Shown piece after piece: positions 1 to 13,100 of a stretch of 64,000 nt of DNA. The DNA comes from Macrocystis pyrifera (lineage: Eukaryota > Sar > Phaeophyceae > Laminariales > Laminariaceae): NCBI GenBank assembly GCA_031763025.1, contig JASSKH010000017.1, forward strand, positions 6,171,361-6,235,360, written 5' to 3'. Made by a program: the position numbers and the translations under genes. How positions within the stretch are numbered: the stretch's first letter is position 1; the number at the start of each line of letters is the position of its first letter. The notes under the pieces were generated by a model. That model had not been told where the DNA came from, did no database searches, and was given only the letters and a program-made list of their open reading frames with translations.

Positions 1-235
1 CCATTGGCGCCCAGGGGGGACACCGATGTGCCACTTGGGTGCAAGTCAGAGAGAGCGTAGAACATGCGACTGTATCGCAAAAAAAAACAGACGCATGCTT
101 GACCACTCTGTCCCGAAATATAAGCTTTATGTGGTTTAGCAATTAGTGTAGAACCGGTGCTTAGATAGAGTGGTTTACTACAGTAGCTCTAGTACGGTAG
201 GGATGCACCTGAAACATTATGTGCCACCTCACGTG

Positions 236-510
236 ACCTCTACTGTTACTGTTACTACTACTGCTACTACTACATACCATGTTACTACCAGGAATACACT
301 ATACTACTACCACTGCTACTATTACCGCGACTACTACCACCACCACTCCTACTACTACTACTACCACTAATACTATTAATATCCTACTACAACTATCCTA
401 TTACTACTACTAATACTGCTATGCTACACTACTATCCTACCACTACTACTACCACTGCTACCACTACTATACTACTACTGCCACTACTACTACTATTACT
501 ACTACCCGAT
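236..510. repeat. TAC/CTA trinucleotide microsatellite
   Basis: About 270 bp of imperfect CTA/TAC/CAC triplets. No gene is assigned to 1-1183; the kinesin 3' exons may lie partly here or beyond the window. A GACCC-rich short repeat follows at about 860-940. Confidence 0.85.
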
Positions 511-1183
511 GAACCAACGATAAATCAATCCTATGGCCCAGGTACATCAAGAATACGTCGTACTTGTTTGGTAACTTTGTAATAAAACACGTCAGCTGTA
601 TGAGTTCGACCGATTGGGTGGTTGATACTGAACTTACACTAGTATTGTAATGGGGTAAAGAAATTTCAGTGACAACGAGCAGTGTTGTCAGTGCCCTTAA
701 GGAGCCTCCGTCAGTTCGAAACATGCTTTGTATTGAAAATATTACGCCTCCGTATCGAGGGCTGTTTGCGGGTCATGACCCCACCCACGGGTTGGTTCAG
801 AAGTTCTTCAAAAGATGTCACGGGTTGGGTCGGGCCAGGAGGTTTCCAAAATCACACGGGTCGGGCCAGGTCAACCTGACCCGCCCAACTCGACCCGACC
901 CGACCCTATCCGACCCTACCCGACCCGACCCGATCTGACCGGCGAGATCTGACTTAACTACATACATACCCGTCGAAGTCTGGCCGCTTCGAGAGCCCCC
1001 GGTCCCCTGCTTGTTCGTTTAGCAATTGGTCGGTTCGATGGAGGTTGATAGATTGGTTATTGGGTTGGATTGATTGATGTTATTGATTGATTCCCCGCCC
1101 AACGCCCCCCTTCGAAGGCCGGCCGCGTCGAGTGATCCGTGACCCGTGACCAGCCCTACCCATATCGTGGCACGCGTCCGCAC

Positions 1184-4100
1184 CTGGAGTTCTGCGTTCT
1201 CGCCGAGCGTGGCCTCTAGAAGCTGCTTCACCTCTGCGCTGGCGTGCTTGCCGCTAGCTCGTCCCTGCACAACCGGGGGGGGGGCGTGAGCGAAGGTTGG
1301 AAAACAATGTTCAGGAGACCGATTCTACGATGATTCCGTCTCAGAAGCGCGGAAGGGAGGGGGGGAGAGGGGAGGGGGGAGGGGAAAGGGAGGACACATC
1401 ATACCCCATACTTTAATGATAATGCCACCACCAGTGCCCCTGGTCACTGAAAATTATCGGTTACGTGAGAGGTAGGAGAGCTGCTGAATATTCAAGAATC
1501 GTTTGTTGTCAAACTGCTCCAATCCCAACACGGCGTTTTTCCATTGGAGACACAGTGCGTACGTAACTGTGTTGAAAAACGATTTGGACATGCATTATCG
1601 CCGTTCAGAGGTGTGGGAATGGGTTTTGAGGAGCCGCATCTTCGACTCATGTTCTAATTCGTGGAATCGGGGTTTCCACGAATTTCCCATAATTCTGCAT
1701 ATACGGCTCATCAGAGTGGGCTAGTGTTATGATACTGCTTTGTATGAGGTTGAAAGCCCGGTAATTACCTGGGTTCAGCCACTGGGAACGTATTTGTAGT
1801 ACTTGGAAGGTGTATCTTCGATGGAAAATGGAAAACCAGGGGTTTTCCAGAGGCGCACGAGCTTGGTCTCAGTCTCCGCGTGCACGAAAGGAATAAAACT
1901 GCTCTTTTTCTATAGCTAAGCAAGCAACACACGTGAGTACCAATGATTACCAACTTAAAAGGCAGACCTGCCTTGGGATACTAAGTGTCCCGCAACCGTT
2001 GATCTTAACACGTGGCTGTGTTGAAGAACAACATCACAGATGTAGCTGAGTTGAAAAACAACTTTGGAAATACATTATCATACCCAACTGTGTTGGAAAA
2101 ACAATTTGGAGACGGAGCATTACATGGAACTGCTGTGTCCAGAACAAAAACTGGAGGTGCAGTATAGCGCGGAACAACTGGGTTGAAAACAAGACTGGAG
2201 CCACACGACTGCGTGCTGTGAACACCTTTTCGTCGTCTCCATCCTTCAGTCCTTCGTCCCCCTCCTCCTGCGCCAACATACCCTCGCCCCCGCCGCCCTT
2301 TTGAGCCCCGTGGTCGCGCGGCCCCCCCCCACCCTTCCCCTCCTGTTTGCCAGCCTCGTCGTCATCCAGATGCACGCTGACGGCCGCATCGACACAGGAA
2401 GGGTTATTGACGGAAACATAATCGGCACAGGAAGGCCTGAGGATGATGTCTTGCAGCTCTCGGCAGCACTGGAGGGCTGAGATGCGATCCAGTTCCTGAG
2501 CGAGCAAGAGGCGGGGGGGGGGGGGGGGGGGGTTGTCTCATGTGTTGCTAGCCTTATTAATAAGGCCACATTGACCACGCACCTCCTTCGAGACGGAGCA
2601 CACCGTTCCCACTCCCAACGGAGACACTTCCAGCCTCTGGGCGCTCAGTACGTCTAGTTTCTACGAGGTACGTGTTCGCATACCGTAGTTTTTTTTTAGG
2701 CGGAAATAAATTGTCGAAACGGAAGCGTGTGCATGAACGTATTCTGCAATTTTTTGTGATGCAGGTGGGAATGAACAGGTAGGTACGATGATGTGGCCGG
2801 GATGACTGACGAGTTTCGACGAACTTCGGCCAAGTTTCGACCATGTTTTGACGAGTTTCGACGACGTTCGTCGAGTTTCGTTGATGCTTCGACAAGTTTG
2901 ACGAAGCTTGATGCACCCACCCACCCACCCACCCACCCACCCACCTACGCACGCACGTACCCGTACGCACTCAAAAGAGATTTATTTTAGTGCCCAAATA
3001 TATCGTTGAGTTATGGTACGGCTCCTATACCTCTGGGTGGAGAGGAGGACGAGTGCCCACCCCTCAGGACAAAAAGGAACCAAAAGTAGTACACAGAACA
3101 TTTAAAGCAGATTTGTACGCCTCATATAGTGAAAAAAGAATGGGGGCTAAAGATAGAATAAGAACTAATAACTTCATGCCGATACCGTACAGCAAGCGGT
3201 ACTACAGTCCGTAATTCAAGACAGCGGCTTAGGACTTAAAAGTAGAAGAAATCATAGAGGAACGTGTAGTGAGAAGGAAGGAGCAAGAAGACCAATTGAG
3301 GTCGGTAGAGATCAAGCAGGATGTACGCGCAGAAGGGAGATATTAGATTTCGTGCAGAGATTTTTCTTTTATCTCTTGGCGTCCCTCGTCTTTCTTTGTT
3401 CGGGGAGTGTTTGTGAGCGATCAGCGATGAAGCTACTGTAGTCCAATAGCCTATTAGCCTACGTAGTCCAACAGTCTACTGTAGGCCAATACGTTTGTTT
3501 TTTGCTCCTGTTTCCCTTGGTTCTCTTCTTTCGTGGAGTGTTTATGAGTGATCAACGTTGAAGCTCGTGCTGCACAGTATCGGATGGCGAACGCAGTCCA
3601 AATCATAGTAATTAGTACTAGTAGTATTGTTTTCGACATCCGAGTGAGACGATTGTAACCGTAGTGTCCCACCTCAAGAGCCTCCTCGGCCTCGTGCGAC
3701 CCGTCGACGAGGGCCTGCGCAAGCACCGCGCACGCGTCTCTGTCCTCCTCCGTGGGTGGCCGCATGGTGTGGAACGCGTGCGCTGCTTCTACCGTCTTTT
3801 AGCAACAACAGCAACGAAAACAACGACAACAACAACGGGAAAACAAGATCGTGAGGGGGCGGGGTGGTAGTTCCAGAGAAGAAAGGAAGCAAGGAAAAAG
3901 CAGCGGAGACCGTCAAAAGAGATCAAGCTTGATCATTTACTGGTACCTAGGGTGTATTTCCAGTCCCATTCGCCGGCCGCACTTTGGCGCTACGACAGTG
4001 CGCACGCATCTGGTTAATACGGTATATACGCTGTGGTGAATGCCAATGCTCGAGGCGGAGATAGGTTGGATGCGGGAGGGCACGGCGGCAGGCGGTGGGG

Positions 4101-7100
4101 ACGGAGCGTGGTATGACGCTACTGCAGAAGACAGATGGACTCCGTCGTGAGTGACGCCGGCGATAGGGTTCTCGCAAGGGATGCCTTTGGCGCGCTGATT
4201 TTCGTCATTGAAGGGGGGGGGGTACAGTAGCCCTTTGGCGTGGAAACAAAAAAACGAAGCATGTGTTTGCCTCTGTCTGTATTTTCGAACACAGCGCTTC
4301 GAGAGAACAACGGCATATACAGCAACAAAAAAGGGAGTATTAGTATTCTGTTGGGCCACCGGTAAAAGGTTGACCAATCACCTACCCAAGCTAAGCCTTC
4401 TCAAAACTATGCCAGTATATGCAACGGTCCTCACTACCTCGTAGCGTGTTATGTGTGACATGCATGTTTGTCACCCTTACAGTGTGCAGCATGATGATCT
4501 TCAACGTCGATAGCTCAGAAACATTCCCATGAAGAAAAAAAAAAAAGAAGAAAATCAAGGGAAACAAAACAATGGGAGTATTGTGAGACTAGCGAGAGAA
4601 CCGGTGCCGCTTGCGTCCTGCGCATTCAGCGAACTTTTGATAGGGTCAGCTTCCATGCCCAATCGAGATGAAGCGTTTGCCTCCGCATGTTTCATACGAG
4701 GTTCCGTAGACCGGTCGTCGTTCGTGCGCAGCAGTGGTTCTAACCTCGAGCCTTGTCGTTGCCGCCTCGAGGTCGTCATCCTTGTCCCTGATTTCGCCGG
4801 CCAAAACCCTCAAGAGGTCGTCTTTGGCCTGAGTAATCGTATCCATTGAAGAGCAAAAGCACAAAAGCGAACGGCACGTGCAAAAAACGCGCATGCGAGA
4901 TCAAACTGTGCGCTCTTGCAGCGGTGATCGATGAGTAGAATCTTCGCGAAAAATGGTGCCTAAAATAAGCCGCAAAACACGCAAGATAAGACACCCCCTG
5001 CGGCATGAATTTTCGTGTCGATTTTCTCCAAAGCAAAGGTGGAGCACGCACAACGAACACGGTGGCCTTAGAAGGAAAGCTAAGTCTCGTCAATCTAATT
5101 TTCCATGGACACATCGCTCGGCGTTTCCCCCCCCGTGCTCTCGAGAAAATCAGCTCGGCAATTCGTCCGAGGGGGTGCGTTACCTTATCACCCGGTGTGA
5201 TGGTGTTATACGGTAAGAAAATATGGAGATGATCCGCCCTAGGCCCGAGGTTCGTCACGACGAATACGCAAATGACAACGTTCCTTTTTATGTCGTCGGT
5301 TTCAAGATGGAAATAAAAACACACACTGTGGTCCTTACAGCTTTCTTTGAATTTGGCAGGCATTATTCACACAGTTTTATCATTAATAACACGCAGTTCG
5401 GTTCAGTACTGCTGACAATTAAAAGGGAAACCAATACCACGCGACGCGACGCGACATCAATACTCTCCTTTTTTTTTCAAAAACCTTCTGAAAGTCCTCC
5501 TTCCTAAACCAGGCGATGCAGGTGCGGCGTTTGAAAACAAGCGGTGTTTTCCTGTGTGGAGTCGTAAAACGGAACTTGAAGTACGACCGCTATCATGACA
5601 TGCACGTATAATACGACGACCTAACCACTGGTGACAAAATAATTCGAACACTTCAATAGGGCTCATTCTTTCAGGCTTCCACGCACCATTAGGGAAGGCC
5701 CTCAAGTGTTACTCCAAATTCCAGTTTCCAAATTTCCCAAATTTACCGCCCGATAAGAAGAAAAAACTCTACGTACGAGCACGGACAAAGTAAATTTAGA
5801 ATTTGGAAAAATTGGAGAATTTGGAAATTTAGAAAAAAAAATAAAAGACGGCCTTTCGTAGGGCTCATTCCTTCGGGCTTCCACTTACCATTAGGGAGGC
5901 CCTCAAGTCGGCAGCCTCCCGCCTAAGCAAGCGCAGCTCTTGCGCGGACTCGAGGCTTTCGTCGGCAATAGGGCGAAAAACAAGTTTCCGGCAACTCTGC
6001 GCGAACCTGCGAGGGGCAAAGATGGGGGGGAGTGACGGCAGTTTTAGGGTTGCGCGCGATCGACGGCATTTTTTTTTTTTCGGGGGGGGGGGGGGGGGGG
6101 ATGTCGTGACCGACAGCGGTTAACACCGTAGACTATCAGCGTAGGTTTTTAGTGTGGAGCAACGTCGGTCGTACGCCGTGACCGCTGCTCGTTTGTTTTA
6201 GTGACCGACCCGTCACTCTCCATCTTTGGTTTCGGGGTGAAGGGATGGGAGCAAGGCGAATCGACATAAAGGGCTGCTATATAGTTGGCTGACTAGAATA
6301 AGTCGCCGGCTAGTTAATGGCTCACTAAGTATTGCAGACACGGAGTTCTACGGCCGAAGTCCCTGACCGCGAGTAGCGCGTTCGTTCGTGTCTCGATGTT
6401 AATATATAGTTGACAAAAATACTTAAGGACCGGTAAGTCAGTTAGTAATATTAATATTATCAGTTGGCTTCCACACGTTCGTTCGTGTCTCGATGTTAAT
6501 TATGGTGGACAAAATACGTAAGTGCCGGTAAGTCAGTTAGCAATATTAATATTATTATTACGGGGGGGGCATGGTAAATAAGACCTACGGTAGACACGAA
6601 AACCTATATATTTCGCTATTTTTCTGGCAATATTTGGTCCTATTTACTATGGTCCCCCGTAATAGTTGGCTTCCACATCTCCCCCCCAACCACAGAAGTA
6701 ACCTATAACGACTGTGTCCCTCAAGGTAAGGATCGTTTGAATGAAACATTGATATACACCTGTTTCTTGTATTTCGGGACAGAGTGGTAGCCGTAAGTCC
6801 AACCAGTAAAGCATGCCTTATTCATACCCCGACACACGAAGCGAGTCTTGAAAACGTCGCGTTGCGACCCACGACGGTGAGCTGCTGACCGTCTAACCTT
6901 TGAGTTTAATCAAGGGGGGCCGGGCCGGTTGAAACGACGTGCATACGTCACAATCACGATTGACGTGCTTGGTGGATACTTATAACATTGAACAAACAGC
7001 AGCTGTGAGATCGAGAAACTTCGTCGAAACTCTCGTCTTTGCAAGCTGCTGTGTGTGCTGTTACGGGGGACCATAGTAAATGGGACCAAATATTGTTAGT

Positions 7101-10100
7101 AAAAATAGGTAAATATATAGGTTTTTATGTGTGCCGTAGGTCCTATTTACTATGGTCCTCCGTAATACCATTAATAGTCGTACATCGATCGCCCGTGTTA
7201 CGGGTTTTACATGGCCTCACGCAGGATATACATCTCCCACATGTGGAAGACAAAATCTGAAGCTGCAGAATTCAAGGAGTGTGTTTGTGTCTATATACAT
7301 TTGGAAAATAATTAAAGTGAATTTCCGAGGTTCACATAGCTTGCCACGGGTGGGGAATTTTTCTGGTGCGTATTTCATACCTGGTATTACTGAATTATAA
7401 ATATATATAAATATTTGGATACCATCATCATCACTACTCTATGTACAAAGGAGGGCGTCTCACAATCTATACCTACTGTTGCTGCATTGCAGTTGAGAAC
7501 GCGTTGTTGTTGTTGGTCTGCGTTCTCCCGGCCCGCCCATTGGCCACGCGTGGCGTTTCATTTATACTGTCGGCCTCTCATTGGGTCAGCTCCTCCAGGA
7601 TTACGACTACACGACGAAAACGAACACCAACGCCTAACATACGATTTTCCCTTCGTAGGGGGGGGGGGGGGGGTACTCTCAAACCAAGTCAAAGTAGAGA
7701 TGGACATAAAAAAAGACGTTTTCCATTTATTTTTTTAAGTTTGCACAGAAATCTCAACCCTCAGGCTTGTTTTTCATCCTGATCTCGGCGGGCATTACGT
7801 ACATTTCTCTCTTTTTTTTTGGTTCCGTAGAGCTCACCACTTGTTCGATCGACGCTACTCGTATAGTTGACGCACACTGCATGTGTAGGAGACAATGGTT
7901 GACGGGGTAAGGGTTGGGTTATGGTTAGGGTTAGGGTTAGGGCTAGGGCTAGGGCTAGGGCTAGGGTTAGTTAAATTCTTATCGCACACAGTGATCCTCA
8001 ACCATGGGTAGTGTCGAACGAGTGGTAAGGTTCCTTCTCTCACCACTGGCAAGGCGTGGCATTTCATTCAATGTCGTGGGCCCCTCAACAGCAACGCGCG
8101 GCGTTCCGTTTATATTGTCTGCTTTGTTGTAATCGGCGCACACCCTTCACTGAATGAGAGTTGGCATGCCCTCGTCATGTCTTGCCTGGAAAACCTGTCA
8201 GTATCAGAACATCAACTGGAAATGTCGACGAGGTTGCACCGAGCGATAGACAATCAAACCAAAACACGTTTTCTTCGCCTCGCCTCGAGCCTATGTTGTC
8301 GGAGACGACACGTTCGGTATACTACGCTATGGCTGGCATATTTACCTGATATTTATACACGTTATATTCAGCTTGTTCATACAAACCTTCAATACCCCAG
8401 CGTACGGTAAAAAGATTCGTTCAGCATATTGGCCACCTTCAGATTTTGCCTGCACGACAGTTTTGCGGTATGAGATTCAACGTTGATCACTCAAACACAT
8501 TCCCAGAAAAAAGAAGAAAAAAGTCAAGGGACAACTCAATTGTGAGAGACGAATTCACTCTATTTTTACTGTATTGTCACGCCGCTCTCACCGGCAAGAG
8601 GCCACGGTCTCCGCGAGGTCTTCCACGTCCGAGCTTAGGGTAACCAAAAACACCGCTCGACACCTCCCCCCTAGCGACCTTCGTAGCACCGAGGTCAGGG
8701 CGCTCTCGCGGTAGGCTACGCAGGCCCCGGGTGTTTGGAGCGTCAGTATCACCTGCGTGTTTTGGTTTCGTTCGTTGTTTGTTACCTCGCCGTAGGTTTG
8801 TTGTGCTGTTTCTGCTCCCTACCTGGTATCATAACCTGGAAGCCTTCTGTTCCTGTACGTACCGTAATTTTGGATTAAAGCGAATGTAGATGGTATTTTT
8901 ATTTTGCCGGCGTACGTGCGCACCTTCGTCAAAGTGGACCAAGGATCGTGGTTCCAATCACTGGCAATGCGTCTATCCGCGGCTAAAAACAAAGTTTCGA
9001 TGTTGGGATCTGGCTACGCTGTGGCTACGCTGTGACTACACGTTGGGTTGCAATTTCCCGTGAGCTACTCCATCCTACCGCTGTCGGGTATTGATAGCCG
9101 ACACGTATCGTGCCTTGGTTTCACCTATTACGGGGGGCCATAGCAAATAGGACCAAAATATTGTTATTAATAGTAAAAATATGGAAATATGTGGGTGTTT
9201 GTGTGTACCGTAGGTGCTATTAACTATGGTCCCCCGTAATAACACAGAACATCCTCACACTCGTATGCCGGGTGACACACCGATGCGCCGGCCAGTCGTT
9301 TTCGTCGCCTATGACTTCGGGAACCACCGAGGAACACTTTCACAAGATGCCGTAACCCGCGACCCTTCAGTCCTCTAGCCGCTACGTAGCCTCGCGCCTC
9401 CGTCTTGTGCAGAAATCCTGGGGAGAATCATACTTCGGCACGGACAGGTAACGATGGATCCATCGCAAAACAAAAAACAGGAACCTCACCTTTTCGAGTT
9501 TCTGCAGGGATAGGTTGATGTTATTCCCGGCGCGTTCCCGCGCATCCTTTCGCGCGTTATGGGCGGCCACGACAGAAGCGTTGCCGGCATCGCCCGCGAT
9601 CAAGTCCAGAGCAGCGCTGTTGTCGAGACCCACAGAGTATCTTGACATGCCAGTAGCCAGGGTGTCCCGCCCATGCGCGACCGCGTGATCAGCAGAGAAA
9701 TGCATCACGTACGTACGTAGCAAGGAATGGGCCGATGCATGGGCAGCCAGAAGAGAGAAAACGCGGGGGGCGGATAGTAAGAGAGACAGTCAATCAAGAC
9801 CTTAAGGCATGCAGAGCAAACAGGGAAAAATTGAGGAAACGGGCTAAAACAGGCTGTTGCAGGCTAAAGCAGGCTAAACCAGGGTACATTAAGCTGGGCT
9901 AGATGAACGCTGGTGCTTCTCGACGGACCATGCGGTACACATATACGCAGTCAGGCGTTCCTCGCGCGAGAAAAACCTTGGTCGAAAACAGCACTCCGAC
10001 GGACCTTGTGTACATCATCGACATGTATGTGCTAGTAGCAACGATTTCGTGATGCACGATGGGACTGAAACACGAGAGCCCACAGTTCAGTAACGTAAAG

Positions 10101-13100
10101 CAAGTCGAACCATGATTCCGCATTACCCCTCTGGACAGAAAATTAGGGGCCTTTTGGGGTGCTACTGTTAACACCTTTGAAGGCTTCCGCGCTTCGCACA
10201 TATTATCTATTTCGCTTCAGGGCAGACACCGCTACTGACCTGTACGATCTACGATCTAGCTCACTTCGCCGGGTGGGAGTGTGGGAGTCGCACGCTCTGC
10301 ATGATCTTACATACACAAATCCTGCACGACCACCCCCAACGGCGGGACAGATCCTGCTTGATCTAGATATATCGAGGGAGATATGGGTGGGAATCGTATA
10401 ATCTGCATGATCTAGGAAATATTTCCTGGTTTGAATATATACTAATAATACCATACGTACACAGATCCTGCACGACACTTCACAACGACGGCTTAGGATC
10501 CCCTTGGATCTACTATCACGGGGGAACATAGTAAATAGGACCTACGGTACACACAAACACCTACACATTTTTTTATTTTTGCAAACAGTATTTGGTCCTA
10601 TTTACTATGGTCCCCCGTAATAACTGTAGTAGATATATCGTGATTTGTTCGCGGTGTGAAAGGTTCTTGCATTTCCGTTCAGAGTGATACCATGTTAATT
10701 AAGCCCATGATCGAGGCGGCTAAGCATACGTCTTCGTTTCCCCCATTTTTCTAGCCCCGAACATTCATACGTGCCCCCGTTTCGTTTAGTCTCTCGAGTC
10801 TCCAGTGTTCTTTCTACCTACCGACAACGGAGTCAGCTGTGTGCATGAAGAATGCAGGAAGGGCGACACGACGATCGAGTGCAAGCCGAGGCTACATCAA
10901 TTCTCCCGCGGATCGCACATTACACGAACCCCATGCCCGTACCCTGGACCCCGTGGCATCGCGTGCAACGAAGGAGCACTACCGTTGAATGCTGTATCGA
11001 CCCGGCTAACCCGCCCAGCACCTTCCTGTTTTTCGCGTTACGCCTCTGGTCCCTGTCTACTCCTACAACCCCCACCCCCCCACACTTTACCGCCCAAGAG
11101 TACAAATACCTACGCCATTTTTTCGAGTTATGTAGACCCTTAGACAGTCACAGGTGTTCTATGAGTCCTTCACCCCCCCTTCGCAGTTCTATTAATACGA
11201 CTACGGCCATGCATGAGATCGAGTACATCTCTCCTATCGAGTACACCCCCCCCCCCCCCCCCCGAAAACCCAAGGTACTCCGTCCCGGTATTGTAGGGAT
11301 GCGAGGGTCTACAGGCATGCGACCACAGCCATGCATGATATGAGTTATGAGTACACCCCCCCTCCCTCCCCCCCTCATTCACCCGCATGGGTCGTTCTTG
11401 TACATCCTCTCGTATCCCGCCAGATCGACCAGGGTAAGCTCGGCCCGGCCCACGATCGTGCGAGTCTCGCTACGAGCGTCACCGTCACCACCCAGGCTGC
11501 CACCACCGATCGCTTCTTCTTCTTCTTCTTCTTCCCGCTCAGAGGACACGGCCAAAGTGAAGACGGCGTGGCTGCGCGAGGACGTGCGGTTGGCCACCGT
11601 CTCGCCCATGATGCGGCGCGAGTTTCCCATGAAAAACAGGTTCAGGGCATCCTCTGGACGAATATAGCGGAGGTGCGGCAAAAACAGTTGGCGGGAGGGG
11701 GGGGCGGGGGGGCGGGGGGGACGCGGAGTCGGTCAGTTTCTTTGCACCATGATGCGGTGTGAGTTGAGCGTAGCACTGGAGGGTGTTGGTAAAAAACATT
11801 GCGGGGGGGGGGGGGAATAGAGCGGGGTTGGTCAGGGTCTTGCCTCATGATGAGGCGCAAGTTGCCCATGAAAAACAGGCTCAGGGCGTCCTCTGCAGGT
11901 ATATAGCGGAGGTGCGGAAAAACAGGTGCGGGAGAGGGGAACAACGCGGGGTCAGTCAGCGTCTTGTCCCATGATGCGGCGTGGATTTCCCATGAAAAAC
12001 AAGTTCAGGGCGCCTTCTGAATGTGGCGGAGGCGTGGTAAACTAGTGGCGAGGGAAGGGGGAAGGGGGGTAGTCTAGTTAGTGCTCAAGCAATGCATGCG
12101 TTGGCAGGGCATTTGATGAATGACTTCCCGTCTTTCGGTGGTCGACAGAACCCGGCCTTGTTTTGTTTTCACGGCGAGCGGAGAAGACTGGAAACAAATG
12201 GGCTCCACGTATGCGTATAGTAAAGCCTTTGCGAGAACGCTGTCTCTTCAAGGGATATACTGCCTCTCGTTTGGATGCAGGACACAAACAACTGAAATAC
12301 TGGGCTCTCGGCTTTCCCATCATGACCCACCGTGCACCAATTGGTGTGCCTGGATAGATCGAGTTTACTATGTGTTTCATGTATCGCGACGTGCAGTTTG
12401 ACCATGATGCAGTAGGCAGAGCGGTTTAAGAAAGCCCTGGACAAGATGAAAAAGCCAGGGATAAGAGCAGTCAAACCGGCTTGTCATGAAAAGCAGTCTG
12501 ATATATATGGTTATTTGTATCTCGAAAACGCTCATTTTAATTTAGGCATGCAACGTCTCCACATCACTAAATAACCCTCCAGTGAAAAACCCGGGCGCCG
12601 ATACAGAGCAGTCAGTCACCATGCCCTTCAACTCGGACACAAATTATGTACTGTTGAAGCGATAAACTGCCGGTATCGTGTTTCGCTCGATTTTCGCGAC
12701 TCTAGAGCGTTTCGGCTATAAGATATAGCAGGTATATATAAATTAATGTTCGAAGCCTGGCAATGAAGCAGAAATATTGTAGTTTCCGCCTATCGTCTCG
12801 GCCTGGAAGCGGGATCCGTTCGCCTCCGGTCTCTGTGTTCGCCCTCGCTTTCTCGCCCGCTCTTCTCGAGGATCGCGTTCCTCGGCCTCCGCTGGGCCTA
12901 TTCCCGCGCGCGCAATCTCGGGGATCGCCCGCCGTAGCCAAGCGCAGCGACCCTGAACAGCGCTTGTCCCGATGGATCTTGTGGAGATGGAAAAACATCA
13001 AGACTGTTTCCTGGAGACAGCGAGATCCTACTTTTCTGTATCCGCCCCCTCCGCCTTGCCTCCTCGGGACACGAGTACAGTGCAATAGTAAGAAGAACAG

